From: Lutibacter oricola
GTDB taxonomy: Bacteria; Bacteroidota; Bacteroidia; Flavobacteriales; Flavobacteriaceae
Assembly (NCBI RefSeq): GCF_900106565.1
Contig: NZ_FNNJ01000007.1
Coordinates: 108,526-172,525 of the forward strand
Length of the DNA: 64,000 nt
Direction of reading: 5' to 3'
A program made the translations under genes and the position numbers. Each line of letters starts with the position of its first letter. Position 1 is the stretch's first letter. The notes beneath the pieces are model-generated. The model did not search any database. It saw only the letters and a program-made list of their open reading frames with translations, and was not told where the DNA came from. This document shows positions 54,517-64,000 of the stretch, piece after piece.

Positions 54517-55695
54517 ATGTCTCAAGATTTATTTCAAGCACCGGATTATTATAATTTAGACGATTTATTAACCGAAGAACACTTATTAGTTAGAGATGCC
54601 GCTAGAGAATGGGTAAAGAGAGAAGTATCTCCAATTATTGAAAATGCCGCTCAAAAAGCAGAATTTCCAAAACAAATTATTAATGGCTTAGCAGAAATTG
54701 GTGCTTTTGGCCCTTATATTCCAGAACAATATGGAGGTGCTGGTTTAGATCAAATGAGTTACGGATTAATAATGCAAGAAATTGAACGTGGCGACTCTGG
54801 TGTACGCTCAACAGCATCAGTGCAATCTTCATTAGTTATGTATCCTATATACAAATACGGTAGTGAAGAACAACGTAAAAAATACTTACCAAAACTTGCT
54901 AGTGGAGAATTTATGGGTTGCTTTGGGTTAACTGAACCAGATTATGGCTCAAATCCTGGTGGAATGGTTACTAATATAAAAGATAAAGGAGACTATTTTT
55001 TACTGAATGGTGCAAAAATGTGGATATCAAATGCACCTTTTGCTGATATTGCTGTTGTTTGGGCAAAAAACGAAGAAGGACGTATAAAGGGGTTAATTGT
55101 TGAACGTGGAATGGAAGGTTTTACAACACCTGAAACTCACAACAAATGGAGTTTAAGAGCTTCAGCAACTGGTGAACTTATATTTGACAATGTTAAAATT
55201 CCGAAGGAAAATATTTTACCAAACAAAGATGGCTTAGGTGCTCCACTTGGTTGTTTAGATTCTGCTCGTTATGGAATTGCTTGGGGAGCTATTGGAGCTG
55301 CTATGGATTGTTATGATACCGCCTTACGCTACGCAAAAGAACGCGTACAATTTGATAAACCAATTGCAGGTTACCAACTTCAACAAAAAAAATTAGCTGA
55401 AATGGTTACAGAAATAACCAAAGCTCAATTATTAACTTGGCGATTAGGAGCACTTAGAAACGAAGAAAAAGCAACATCTGCTCAAATATCTATGGCAAAA
55501 CGTAATAACGTGGATATGGCTTTAAAAATAGCACGTGAAGCACGTCAGGTATTAGGTGCAATGGGAATAACTGGTGAATATTCAATTATGCGCCATATGA
55601 TGAATTTAGAAAGTGTTATTACCTATGAAGGAACACACGACATTCATTTATTAATTACCGGATTTGATATTACCGGAATTCCTGCTTTTAAATAA
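54517..55695 (+). CDS. Glutaryl-CoA dehydrogenase-like acyl-CoA dehydrogenase
   Basis: FAD enzyme oxidising and probably decarboxylating glutaryl-CoA to crotonyl-CoA in lysine/tryptophan breakdown. From the ATG at 54517 it has 392 residues. N-terminal helices (LLTEEHLLVRDAAREWVKREV), middle FAD-binding part (GCFGLTEPDYGSNPGGM, NGAKMWISNAPFADIAVVWAK) and C-terminal helices with KERVQFDKPIAGYQLQQKKLAEM. The C-terminal YEGTHDIH places catalytic Glu371 as in glutaryl-CoA dehydrogenases. A general short-chain acyl-CoA dehydrogenase is less likely. It is followed by a terminator shared with the adjacent convergent gene. Confidence 0.92.
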   Translation: MSQDLFQAPDYYNLDDLLTEEHLLVRDAAREWVKREVSPIIENAAQKAEFPKQIINGLAEIGAFGPYIPEQYGGAGLDQMSYGLIMQEIERGDSGVRSTASVQSSLVMYPIYKYGSEEQRKKYLPKLASGEFMGCFGLTEPDYGSNPGGMVTNIKDKGDYFLLNGAKMWISNAPFADIAVVWAKNEEGRIKGLIVERGMEGFTTPETHNKWSLRASATGELIFDNVKIPKENILPNKDGLGAPLGCLDSARYGIAWGAIGAAMDCYDTALRYAKERVQFDKPIAGYQLQQKKLAEMVTEITKAQLLTWRLGALRNEEKATSAQISMAKRNNVDMALKIAREARQVLGAMGITGEYSIMRHMMNLESVITYEGTHDIHLLITGFDITGIPAFK

Positions 55696-55715
55696 AAATT
55701 CGAGAATTTATAAAA

Positions 55716-55748
55716 CAAAAAAGGCTTCCAAAATGGAAGCCTTTTTTG
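55716..55748. terminator. Bidirectional terminator
   Basis: 15-base arms (CAAAAAAGGCTTCCA and its complement) with loop AAA, between the convergent acyl-CoA dehydrogenase and the giant secreted protein. Confidence 0.9.
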
Positions 55749-55765
55749 TTTTATAGAATTAATTC

Positions 55766-58700
55766 CTATTCAATAATAATTTTTTTAGAAAAACTACCCT
55801 TGTAAGTTTTACACTCAATTAAGTAAACTCCGCTAGCAATGCTACTAACAGGTACACTTATATTGTTTAAATTTTTATTAATAACATTCGATGTTACTTG
55901 CTGACCTAACATATTGTAAATATCAACATTGTAAATATCTAACATTTTAGGGTTATTAATTTTTATTTCTGAATTTGAACTATCAAAATACAACATAAAA
56001 CCAGTAGCTAAAATTTCATCTTTAACATCTAAGGTTTCACTAGGTTTAAATACAATTGAATATCTTTCTGATAAATTGGTATTAGCTGGTTGAGTTACCT
56101 CAAATGTAGTATTTCTAATATCAAAAGTTTCGTTTGTAACATTGTCTTTTAGATAAATTTCAAAACTATCATCTAAATTTTCAACTTCATCTATTTTAAT
56201 TTTTAATAAACCTCCTTTTACAGATCGAATTCCTAATGGTATTTCACTCTCACTACTTAATTCTCCTACTGCTTGAATTACAAATTTTCCATCTCCAATA
56301 AGCCAATACATATCATCATTAATAATATCATAAATTTCGGCATCATAACCATAATCTACTTGCTCTGTTGTATTTTCATCTACAGTTAAAAGTAATTGCC
56401 TATGATCTATTTCTGGACCATCAAAACCAACTCGTATTTTTGGTCTAAGATCTGTAAAGGCACCATTACTTCTATTTGTAGTTCCACCTCTTAAAAATGT
56501 TGAATTCGTAGTAGCCTCTGTAACAAACGCTCTTTGGTTATTATTAAATTCTATTATACCACCAGTAGCATTTGCCCAAACAAAGAAACCTTGTCCAACT
56601 GGAATAAATTGCCCAGGGTTATCTTTATTACCATCACTATCAGAAGAAGAACTTACATCGCTATGTGCAGAAGCAGGTACAAATCCACCAGCATTTAAAG
56701 TAGCATATCCTGCTCTATACTCTCCTAAAGTATGAGAATTACCACCATAATGATCCCATAAATGTATTGCTCCAGTTCTAAAAGTTGTTTGATTATCCAT
56801 AATAAAAGGAACAACATGCATAGCAGAAGGATAAGGATTACCGACTAAATAATCATACCCACCATTAACTTGTAGCTGTATAGTTCCATTATTAGGTTTT
56901 CCTACAAAAACAAAGTTTTGATCTGCAGCTCCAGAGTCACCAGGACCTTTCATTAAAAATCCTTCACCAGCATACAATCTACCTGTGCTACCAATATGGT
57001 CCCAAGAGCTATAGTCTGCAGCAGGCAAATTAGCATATTTATACATCCAATGTGTACTTATGCTTATTGGAGTTCCTGCAGCTCCATCTTGACTAGTTGT
57101 AAAATTAATTGGAACGGGAGCATTTGGATCCGTACCATCTCTTAAACCATCAGCAATAGTAGTATAATTTCCTGTTCCATTAACTGCAATTTCAGATGCT
57201 ATTGTTGAAGTTGCTGTATATACAGGTGAAGACCAATCATTATATCTATACCTATTTCCTTCACCTTGCTGGTCTCTTTCTAATATTCCATTTGTACCAA
57301 CAGTTAAATCACTTTGATCAGTTTGTACTAACTGAGATTCTCCTTGTAAATCTATTTTACCATCTAAACCTAAATAATGTGAAACCGAAATACCATAACC
57401 CGTACCTGAACCAGGTGAATAATCCGTAGGATTAGTTCCAATAACATTTAAGTTAAAAGTATCGTCAATAATTAAACCTAAAACACTTCGCTCGCCATTT
57501 TTAGTTGAAGGTATTATTGCAGTGTTATTATTCTCTAAATCTACATTCGAACTAATTTGCACTATATTCCAATCTACCGTAATAGCATTATCTACAATAG
57601 AAGCCGCTCCTGGTATTGTTTGAACATTCCCATTTGTCCAAGTTGAATTTGTATCCCAATCACCATTACTTGCTGAAACATAAGGCAATGGTGCCGTTTG
57701 ATAATCTACTGTTGTTAAATGTTTTAAAGCTGCCGTATTACCGTTTCCAGAATTGTCTTTACAATTAGTAAATGTATATGTGCTCATTGGATAATAAGCT
57801 TGTAAATTACTCCAAGGAATTGTAATAGCTTTTGAAGGCGTAGTACCAATTGTAGTATTAAAATACGTACCTGCCACAATAGTTGAATTTTCTTCCAATT
57901 CTTGGTTCATGATATATCTTAACTCGTCTTCTGTTAAAGCTACATCCCAAATACGTACCTCGTCAATATTTCCTTGGAAATATGATGTTGTATTTGCTTC
58001 TTCCCCATCAGCAGCTGCAATTAAGAAAGATTCATTATTAGCTATAGGCTGATTATTTATTGATTTAGTAACCGATGTGTCTTCCACTCCATCAATATAT
58101 AGTTTTGCATCTGAACCATCAAAAATTACTGCTATTTGATGCCATTCTGTTGTTGGTATTGCAATTGAAGATGTAATACTATCTGAACCTCCATTCCAAG
58201 ACATTTCAACTCTCCCTGAATTGTTTATACCTAAATCATAACCCGTAGTAAACCCTGCATCTCTTTTTGAAAGAATTGATGCGTTAGTATTATTTCTTTT
58301 TATCCAAGCTGACACAGTAAATTCCGAAGAATTTAAATCTAGAGTATTCCCCGCATCTAAATAATTATTTACACCATCAAATTGTATAGATCGTACAAAT
58401 GTTCTTTCCGGTGCAAAACCAAACGTAATATATTTAGTACCTTCAAATTCATACAAGGCTTCTAAATTAATTCCATTAGTTGTCATAACTCTATATTCAG
58501 AAGTAGGATTAAAAGTAGGAGTATCTGAAATAAACATTAAATAATCTCCAGGAGGTGTTAATGTTGCAGAAAGCATTGTTTCAGGAATAGAAACCTTTGA
58601 CTTATAAGAATCACTTCCTGTTTTTCTAACTTTCCAAGTTCTTTGTACTGATGTAAATTCAACTTCAGTTTCTAATGAACCTGCAGGCAAAATTCCAGAA

Positions 58701-61700
58701 CTCATGTCTACTATAATAGGGCTTGCAGTATTTAAGGACTCATTATCATGACCCCAACATAAGAAGTTCCTATCTGTAGTAAATGTATTTGCATTTAAAT
58801 TATTAGTAGCTAAAATATCCTCTAAACCAATTGTGATATCATTTACAGTATTAACTGTTTTTGATTGTTTTTGATGTAATTCAGAATTATCATCTCTACC
58901 AATTCCAGCAATATTATAGTTAAATAAACCTGAACCTTCACTTGCATCCCATATAACTGTATTATCGGATGCTAAATAATTCATATCAGTATATTCAATC
59001 ATACTTCCTCTATGCAACGTAATCCCATATTTTATCGCCAAACTAGATAATACTTTTTGTTGATCTAGTGTTGAATTTTTTCCTGAATAACTTAATACTT
59101 CTGATATTTTTCCATCTAAATGAGAATTAACACTATGCCCATTTGTAGTAAACCTACCAGTTCCTAGATAGTATTGTAAGTTATTAAATTCATTAAAATT
59201 CAAATCTGAACCATTTCCTGATTTTCCAACAGCATTATCAATTTGTTCTCCATTTACATAAATTTCAGAACTATCACCTGCTAAATTAGTTTTTACATTA
59301 ATTAACATAATACCTCCAACTGTAGCACTAGAATTTTGATAGGCTCTTCCATAAGAAGTTGCATTAGGACCACCAGTCTCTGGAAACGAACTTATAGTAT
59401 GCGCCATTACAGCATCAGTGTATCTTGCTGAAATTTGACCAAAAGCTAACCCTGTTCCATCTACTGAAAACCCTTCAGTAGCAAATTTTCCCGCCAACGG
59501 TTGTTGACCTATATTAACTGCATTATAAGTTATATCTGGCTGTACAACAATAAAATAATCTTGTGAAAAGTAGCCTCCCTTACCTCTCATTTGATAACCG
59601 GCTGCATTGTCAAAATTTACAACTGGATTAAAATTAATATTTTCTGTAGCATTATCATTATAAATTGGTTGTGTCGTTGAAATTCCAACAGCATCATTAT
59701 CCGAAGCCAAATCATTCCATACTGCTAAAGAGTTACCATCTACAGTTGTATTTGTTCCTTTATTTGCTTTTAGCCATAATTTTAGATTAGTTGTAACCCC
59801 ACCTGGAGCCAATGAAGGATCTGAAGGAGGTGTAATATATTCACCTATAACAAAAACATTATCAAAATTAACACCATTTGCTACTGTACCGCTATCTGAC
59901 CCAAATTGCACTCTAAAAAGTACATTTGATCTATTATTTAAAGAATTTGGTAAAGATATTTTTGCCTCTTGAAAATCAGAATGACCTGTTTTTGTTGAAT
60001 TGTATGGATTACCAGTCCAACCATCTATGTTATTTCCAATTCCATCAACATCTGTATCATTATACCAATTATCAATTGGAGATGCTGAATATGCCCCAAG
60101 AACCTGCCAAGTTGTACCTCCATTAATTGAATATTCTATATTCATACCGTCATAAGTAGATTCAGTGTTAACTAAATAATCAATTCTAAATTCTAGATTT
60201 GTAAAACCTGTTAAATCTATAGTTGGACTTGTTACATATGTTTTTGAATCATTAGCATAACTTGCATAATTACTAGTATACCAATGGCTACCTTCTGTAG
60301 CATCTAAGTATGTATTAACACCATAAGTCCATACAGTATTTCCTCCAGGGTTTGTTACCGTCCAGTTCCCATTATTATCATCAAAATTTTCGTAGTAAAT
60401 AGTATGTGATGTCCCTACTGAAACGGGGGTAAATCCAGTTCCCTCAATATTAAAAGTATATGTACCTTCATCACCATCATTATTTATTATAGAAACTACT
60501 GCGTTGTTAGTTACCCCACTTAAAGTTGGAGTATACGTAACTTGGAAAGTTAATAAATTACCCGCTACAATTGTTGACGCTATTGGTTGGCTAGTTACAG
60601 CAAATTCACTAGCCCCTGCAATAGCAACAATTGGAGAACCTGTTAAATTTAAATTTGCCATACCTGTATTTTCAATTGTATAAGTAATAGTGCTACTGCT
60701 TCCTGTATTTATGGTACCAAAATCTGTTCCGTCACCAATAATTGGAGTATTTGTTCCATTACCAATTATAGAAGTACTTAAACCTAAAACATCAATTTCT
60801 GGAATTGGAGTTGTCCCAACACCTTCTACATTAAAGGTATACTCATCTTCATTACTATCGTCATTAAAAATGATAATTGTACTTGTTTCAGTTTGTGTTA
60901 AATTTGGATTAAAAGTAATATCAAATGTGGTAAAATTACTTCCCGAAATAACAGATGAAAATGTAATATTACTAACAGTAAACAATGAATTTGAACTTGT
61001 TATATTAGAAACTGTTAAATCTGCAGTACCTGTATTTTCTACAGTATAGGTATGAGTAACTGAGCCTGTTGTTATATCAACATTTCCAAAATCTGTATCG
61101 TCTGTAGTAGAAATACTTGTATTACCGTCTGCTATATCTGTTGAGTTACCTTGCACATTAATTTCAGGTTGTGGACCTGATGAAATAATATTTACCGTAT
61201 AATCTTCAGCTTGACCATAACTATAAGATCCACAAGGATTAGTAGGATCTGTATTATATGCTTTCACTACTCTCATAACAGTAGAACCTAATGTGGCAGT
61301 AGCTGGCACAGTAATATTAGTTGAGGCTTGAATTCCATCAACTCCAGTTGAGCTAGAAATTGAGCCAATATAGAAAGATTCACCAGTATCTATAAAATCA
61401 CCATCTTGATTCCAATCATAAAACACACGGAAATGGTTAGTATAAGGACCAGCTGTATTTCCTTCAACAGTTATACTGTAGGTTCCATTTTGGGTAATAG
61501 AAGTTGAAACACTAGTAAAATCTTCTAATCCAGGAGTACCATTTACAGTTGCACTAGTCGTATAATTTATAGTATTAAAGGTTACATTAGTTATAGGTTC
61601 AACGTCTGATGTAAAAATTAAAGTACTACAATAACTCAAAGTATTAATTGTTGCTACAATTGCTGTTCTGGGTAAAGAAATACAACCTCCATTATTAGCT

Positions 61701-62995
61701 TCAACATAATATGTAGTTGTACTTGAAATTGAAGGGGTTGTGTAACTTGTACCTGTAGCTAACGCGGTTCCGCCTGAAGCATTTGCATACCAAGAAATAG
61801 TTGCTCCACTAGATGCCGTTGCCCCTAATGTAACTGTACCTGTTCCTATTCTAGAATTTGGTGTTGTACCTGTTATTGTTGGAGAATTTACTGTAATAAT
61901 TACTGAAGCTCTTGATGAACTTGAACAACCAGATCCATTTTCAGATTCGGCATAATAGGTAATTGTGCTTGATGGGTTAACATTAAAATTTGTTCCACTA
62001 GCTGATGAACCAATACTTGTGCCTCCTGTTGAAACTGTATACCAATTAATTGTATTTCCTGATGAAGTACCAACTAAATTAGTAGAATCTCCATTACAGA
62101 TTGTAATATTTGATGAGATTGTTGGTTCAGTTGGAGGGGTATTTACAGTTACTACAGCTGTATTATTAGTAGAAATTGAATTATTACAAGTGCCATTATC
62201 TAAATCTGTAATTGTAACTGTAGTAGAACCAGAATTGGTTAAATTAGCGGTATTAAAAGTTCCTACTCCACCACTCATTGTTACTGTAGCTGTTTGACCT
62301 GTAGCTGTATTATCTCCTGTTAAATTATACGTTACTGTATAAGTGCCATCTGGTAAGTTTGTAGAATTTGAGTTTAAGGTTACTGCTGTAGAGTTTCCTT
62401 GGCAAACTGGAGTACTAACCGAAGTACTTATTAAACTATAAGTTGTGCAAGCTGACCAACCACGAACTAAAACTTCATCAAAGAAAAACCTCTCGTTACT
62501 ATTTCCACTATTATCTGATATTGAAAATCTTAATTGTGCATTTGTTCCTGTAGGACTATTAATTGTAATTAAACCAGAATTATGATTATTATTTTGTGAA
62601 AATTGACCAATTGCTCCTCCGGCGACAAAACTTGCTACAGTAGACCAACTAGCTCCATTATAAAATTCAACAATTATTGCGTCACCATCCTCCATGCTTC
62701 CAGCTGGTCGAAAGCTAAAAGAAAAATCTATTGAACTGTATAACCCAGCATTAAATGTAGGAGATGAAGAAGTTTGTCCTGAATTATAAATAACTCTTAA
62801 AGATCTAGATCCTTGTATGGTGTTTCCATTGGAAACATACCCTAATCCACCAGCCGTCCATATCGCAGCTGGAGGCGTAGCGTCATTCTCAAAATTTTCA
62901 TCAATAATTGTTACCTGTGCAAAAGAGTAGTTTACACTTAAAAAAAAGCAAAGCAAAGCTAGAACTTTAACTAAGTTAAGGGTCTTCAATTTCAT
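55766..62995 (-). CDS. Giant T9SS-secreted adhesin-like protein
   Basis: A 2409-residue secreted surface protein. Signal peptide 1-26 (VNYSFA). Successive modules: MAM/jelly-roll-like (about 28-180), Ig-like/CHU_C-like repeats (185-440), a GEVED domain (about 450-602), two choice-of-anchor-D-like modules (about 605-820), a second MAM-like module (858-1050), an LWLKANKG concanavalin-like module (about 1070-1280), a LamG domain at about 1533-1696 (SIQFDGVNNYLDAG...EVRIWDVALTEDEL), a long region of unclear type, and the type IX C-terminal sorting domain (about 2330-2409, KKIIIE). No catalytic residues visible. Probably an adhesin or glycan-binding protein. Confidence 0.88.
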   Translation of the reverse strand: MKLKTLNLVKVLALLCFFLSVNYSFAQVTIIDENFENDATPPAAIWTAGGLGYVSNGNTIQGSRSLRVIYNSGQTSSSPTFNAGLYSSIDFSFSFRPAGSMEDGDAIIVEFYNGASWSTVASFVAGGAIGQFSQNNNHNSGLITINSPTGTNAQLRFSISDNSGNSNERFFFDEVLVRGWSACTTYSLISTSVSTPVCQGNSTAVTLNSNSTNLPDGTYTVTYNLTGDNTATGQTATVTMSGGVGTFNTANLTNSGSTTVTITDLDNGTCNNSISTNNTAVVTVNTPPTEPTISSNITICNGDSTNLVGTSSGNTINWYTVSTGGTSIGSSASGTNFNVNPSSTITYYAESENGSGCSSSSRASVIITVNSPTITGTTPNSRIGTGTVTLGATASSGATISWYANASGGTALATGTSYTTPSISSTTTYYVEANNGGCISLPRTAIVATINTLSYCSTLIFTSDVEPITNVTFNTINYTTSATVNGTPGLEDFTSVSTSITQNGTYSITVEGNTAGPYTNHFRVFYDWNQDGDFIDTGESFYIGSISSSTGVDGIQASTNITVPATATLGSTVMRVVKAYNTDPTNPCGSYSYGQAEDYTVNIISSGPQPEINVQGNSTDIADGNTSISTTDDTDFGNVDITTGSVTHTYTVENTGTADLTVSNITSSNSLFTVSNITFSSVISGSNFTTFDITFNPNLTQTETSTIIIFNDDSNEDEYTFNVEGVGTTPIPEIDVLGLSTSIIGNGTNTPIIGDGTDFGTINTGSSSTITYTIENTGMANLNLTGSPIVAIAGASEFAVTSQPIASTIVAGNLLTFQVTYTPTLSGVTNNAVVSIINNDGDEGTYTFNIEGTGFTPVSVGTSHTIYYENFDDNNGNWTVTNPGGNTVWTYGVNTYLDATEGSHWYTSNYASYANDSKTYVTSPTIDLTGFTNLEFRIDYLVNTESTYDGMNIEYSINGGTTWQVLGAYSASPIDNWYNDTDVDGIGNNIDGWTGNPYNSTKTGHSDFQEAKISLPNSLNNRSNVLFRVQFGSDSGTVANGVNFDNVFVIGEYITPPSDPSLAPGGVTTNLKLWLKANKGTNTTVDGNSLAVWNDLASDNDAVGISTTQPIYNDNATENINFNPVVNFDNAAGYQMRGKGGYFSQDYFIVVQPDITYNAVNIGQQPLAGKFATEGFSVDGTGLAFGQISARYTDAVMAHTISSFPETGGPNATSYGRAYQNSSATVGGIMLINVKTNLAGDSSEIYVNGEQIDNAVGKSGNGSDLNFNEFNNLQYYLGTGRFTTNGHSVNSHLDGKISEVLSYSGKNSTLDQQKVLSSLAIKYGITLHRGSMIEYTDMNYLASDNTVIWDASEGSGLFNYNIAGIGRDDNSELHQKQSKTVNTVNDITIGLEDILATNNLNANTFTTDRNFLCWGHDNESLNTASPIIVDMSSGILPAGSLETEVEFTSVQRTWKVRKTGSDSYKSKVSIPETMLSATLTPPGDYLMFISDTPTFNPTSEYRVMTTNGINLEALYEFEGTKYITFGFAPERTFVRSIQFDGVNNYLDAGNTLDLNSSEFTVSAWIKRNNTNASILSKRDAGFTTGYDLGINNSGRVEMSWNGGSDSITSSIAIPTTEWHQIAVIFDGSDAKLYIDGVEDTSVTKSINNQPIANNESFLIAAADGEEANTTSYFQGNIDEVRIWDVALTEDELRYIMNQELEENSTIVAGTYFNTTIGTTPSKAITIPWSNLQAYYPMSTYTFTNCKDNSGNGNTAALKHLTTVDYQTAPLPYVSASNGDWDTNSTWTNGNVQTIPGAASIVDNAITVDWNIVQISSNVDLENNNTAIIPSTKNGERSVLGLIIDDTFNLNVIGTNPTDYSPGSGTGYGISVSHYLGLDGKIDLQGESQLVQTDQSDLTVGTNGILERDQQGEGNRYRYNDWSSPVYTATSTIASEIAVNGTGNYTTIADGLRDGTDPNAPVPINFTTSQDGAAGTPISISTHWMYKYANLPAADYSSWDHIGSTGRLYAGEGFLMKGPGDSGAADQNFVFVGKPNNGTIQLQVNGGYDYLVGNPYPSAMHVVPFIMDNQTTFRTGAIHLWDHYGGNSHTLGEYRAGYATLNAGGFVPASAHSDVSSSSDSDGNKDNPGQFIPVGQGFFVWANATGGIIEFNNNQRAFVTEATTNSTFLRGGTTNRSNGAFTDLRPKIRVGFDGPEIDHRQLLLTVDENTTEQVDYGYDAEIYDIINDDMYWLIGDGKFVIQAVGELSSESEIPLGIRSVKGGLLKIKIDEVENLDDSFEIYLKDNVTNETFDIRNTTFEVTQPANTNLSERYSIVFKPSETLDVKDEILATGFMLYFDSSNSEIKINNPKMLDIYNVDIYNMLGQQVTSNVINKNLNNISVPVSSIASGVYLIECKTYKGSFSKKIIIE

Positions 62996-63019
62996 ATCTT
63001 ATTCATTTTAAGGGTTCTG

Positions 63020-63027
63020 CAAAATTA
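63020..63027 (-). promoter_or_regulatory. -7 promoter element TAATTTTG, giant protein
   Basis: TAnnTTTG on the minus strand 24 bases before the ATG at 62995, so the giant gene has its own promoter despite the tandem neighbour. Confidence 0.6.
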
Positions 63028-63046
63028 CATTTTTTTTTATTATAAC

Positions 63047-64000
63047 TTACTTTTTTACTAATTTTCTAATAATAAACTTGTTAGTAGCTAAACTTGTTAC
63101 TTTTACAAAATACGAGGCAACTTCAATATTTGTAAATTCAACTACTTCAATTTTACCATTTGAATTGTGTTTGGTTAAGTCCAACACTGTTCTACCTAAC
63201 ATATCTACCAGTTCAATATGTATATCATCCCCTAAGAAACCTTGAGGTAACCTAACAGTTAATTTATTTTCAAACGGATTAGGATATAAGTCTATATTTT
63301 CAATATTATTTAACTCTTGTTCTACCATTAAAGCATTACTTGTAACTTCAACAATTGCTGTACATTGAGAACTATTATTATTTCCATCAGTTACTGTTAA
63401 GATTACAGTATTAACTCCAATATCATTTATATCAAAACTATTTGGTGAAACATTCATTGAAACAATACTACAATTATCTGTAGAACCATTATCAATATCA
63501 GAAGCAACAATACTTGCTACTCCAAATTCATCCAACTCAATTATAATATCATTTGTAATACATATCGGCTGAATAGTATCTATATCATCCTCCATTCCAT
63601 TACAGTTTTCGTCAATTCCATTACAAAGAATTTCTGTTGCATTCGGATAAATAGCGGCATCGTTATCATCACAATCATCTGTTGCTGGTGCTACTAATAA
63701 ATATCCTGTTGGTTGCTCACAGGCTGTTGTAGTTGTAATTGAACCAAAGAATCCATCTCCGTCATTATCTACACCTGCATACCACGTTTGTCCTGGGAAT
63801 TCATTTGCATCGTTATCATCACAATCATCTATTGCTGGTGCTACTAATAAATATCCTGTTGGTTGATCACAAGCTGTTGTAGTTGTAATTGAACCAAAGA
63901 ATCCATCTCCGTCTGCATCTACGCCTGCATACCAAGTCTGTCCTGGGAATTCATTTGCATCGTTATCATCACAATCATCTGCTGCTGGTGCTACTAATGA
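63047..64000 (-). CDS. Partial T9SS protein with MopE-like metal-binding repeats
   Basis: C-terminal 317 residues of a larger protein whose start is beyond base 64000; the frame stays open to the edge, so the ATG at 63595 is internal. From the edge inwards there are repeated 50-residue units (GQTWYAGVDADGDGFFG, SITTTTACDQPTGYLLVAPA, DDCDDNDA), like the putative metal-binding motif of MopE-type proteins. Then CNGIDENCNG, an HYR-like domain (about 63330-63590), and the type IX sorting domain (DLYPNPFENKLTVRLP ... IRKLVKK). Calcium or copper binding is suggested by the Asp-rich units. Confidence 0.88.
   Translation of the reverse strand, partial: SLVAPAADDCDDNDANEFPGQTWYAGVDADGDGFFGSITTTTACDQPTGYLLVAPAIDDCDDNDANEFPGQTWYAGVDNDGDGFFGSITTTTACEQPTGYLLVAPATDDCDDNDAAIYPNATEILCNGIDENCNGMEDDIDTIQPICITNDIIIELDEFGVASIVASDIDNGSTDNCSIVSMNVSPNSFDINDIGVNTVILTVTDGNNNSSQCTAIVEVTSNALMVEQELNNIENIDLYPNPFENKLTVRLPQGFLGDDIHIELVDMLGRTVLDLTKHNSNGKIEVVEFTNIEVASYFVKVTSLATNKFIIRKLVKK
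63661..64000 (-). repeat. Tandem repeat, 150-base period (partial)
   Basis: The marker CGTTATCATCACAATCATCT recurs at 63661, 63811 and 63961, so the unit is exactly 150 bases (50 codons). Units are near-identical; the array continues outside the window. Confidence 0.9.

Noticed and set aside
60690..62297. Plus-strand frames opposite the giant secreted protein
   Set aside because: Low-complexity Ser/Thr/Val composition mirrors the repeat-rich coding strand; no signature or promoter.
63661..64000. CRISPR-like regular repeats
   Set aside because: Units are 150 bases, adjacent without spacers and in frame in a protein.

Overview
The window looks like AT-rich chromosomal DNA from a member of the Flavobacteriaceae (phylum Bacteroidota). 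The evidence is the protein families (type IX secretion C-terminal sorting domains, OmpA proteins with thrombospondin type 3 repeats, HU-CCDC81/SPOR protein, DUF4292 lipoprotein, fused AddAB-like nucleases), the recurrent Bacteroidota -7 promoter motif TAnnTTTG a short distance upstream of start codons, and the near absence of Shine-Dalgarno sequences. The genus cannot be fixed from the sequence alone. Almost everything is core genome. I see no transposase, integrase, phage gene, CRISPR array, tRNA or rRNA.

Layout. 1-2330 (+): prs, rplY and pth, a conserved PRPP/translation cluster. 2329-2731: the only gene-free stretch over 300 bases; it holds two hairpin repeats and a candidate structured RNA. 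2732-7037 (-): queD-like enzyme, a small membrane protein, enoyl-CoA hydratase, MATE exporter, GNAT acetyltransferase and alpha/beta hydrolase. 7047-17869 (-): an AddB-like nuclease and an AddA-like helicase-nuclease on either side of two TSP3-OmpA paralogs and kbl, followed by a barrel-only paralog. 17998-18938 (-): two TerB-like proteins. 19003-28787: mfd with an EamA transporter, an unknown lipoprotein, a HAD phosphatase, a secreted sulfatase, dprA, an HU/SPOR cell-envelope protein and a thioesterase. 28988-31594 (+): a secreted GH3 glycosidase. 31745-36423 (-): an EnvC-like protein, a DUF4292 lipoprotein and a TPR protein in one operon, then a fused dipeptide-type ABC ATPase. 36558-42989 (+): a large secreted metzincin protease and an ABC-F ATPase. 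42990-45697 (-): a diheme lipoprotein, a PolB-like exonuclease and a lamin-tail secreted protein. 45924-47661 (+): a two-component system. 47629-54361 (-): rnpA, an S41 protease, an unknown protein with a nucleosidase-like tail, a sugar transferase, purD and a glycosyltransferase. 54517-55695 (+): glutaryl-CoA dehydrogenase. 55766-64000 (-): two giant type IX secreted proteins, the second running off the window.

How the genes fit together. The secreted proteins (M12-type protease, lamin-tail protein, the 2409-residue adhesin-like protein and the MopE-like protein) all end in type IX sorting domains. Together with the sulfatase and GH3 enzyme they suggest a surface-attached degrader of polysaccharide and protein. 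DNA maintenance is represented by mfd, dprA, the AddAB-like pair and a DEDD exonuclease.

The most interesting sequence-level observations are four. First, the glycosyltransferase after purD has no ATG/GTG/TTG start although its conserved N-terminus is clearly encoded; AUU is the best candidate. Second, a modular family of intergenic hairpin repeats has constant ends and variable stems, with compensatory changes between two copies. Third, there is a candidate structured RNA at 2549-2630. Fourth, the unknown 562-residue protein has a nucleoside-phosphorylase-like C-terminus. I found no convincing new multi-gene system.
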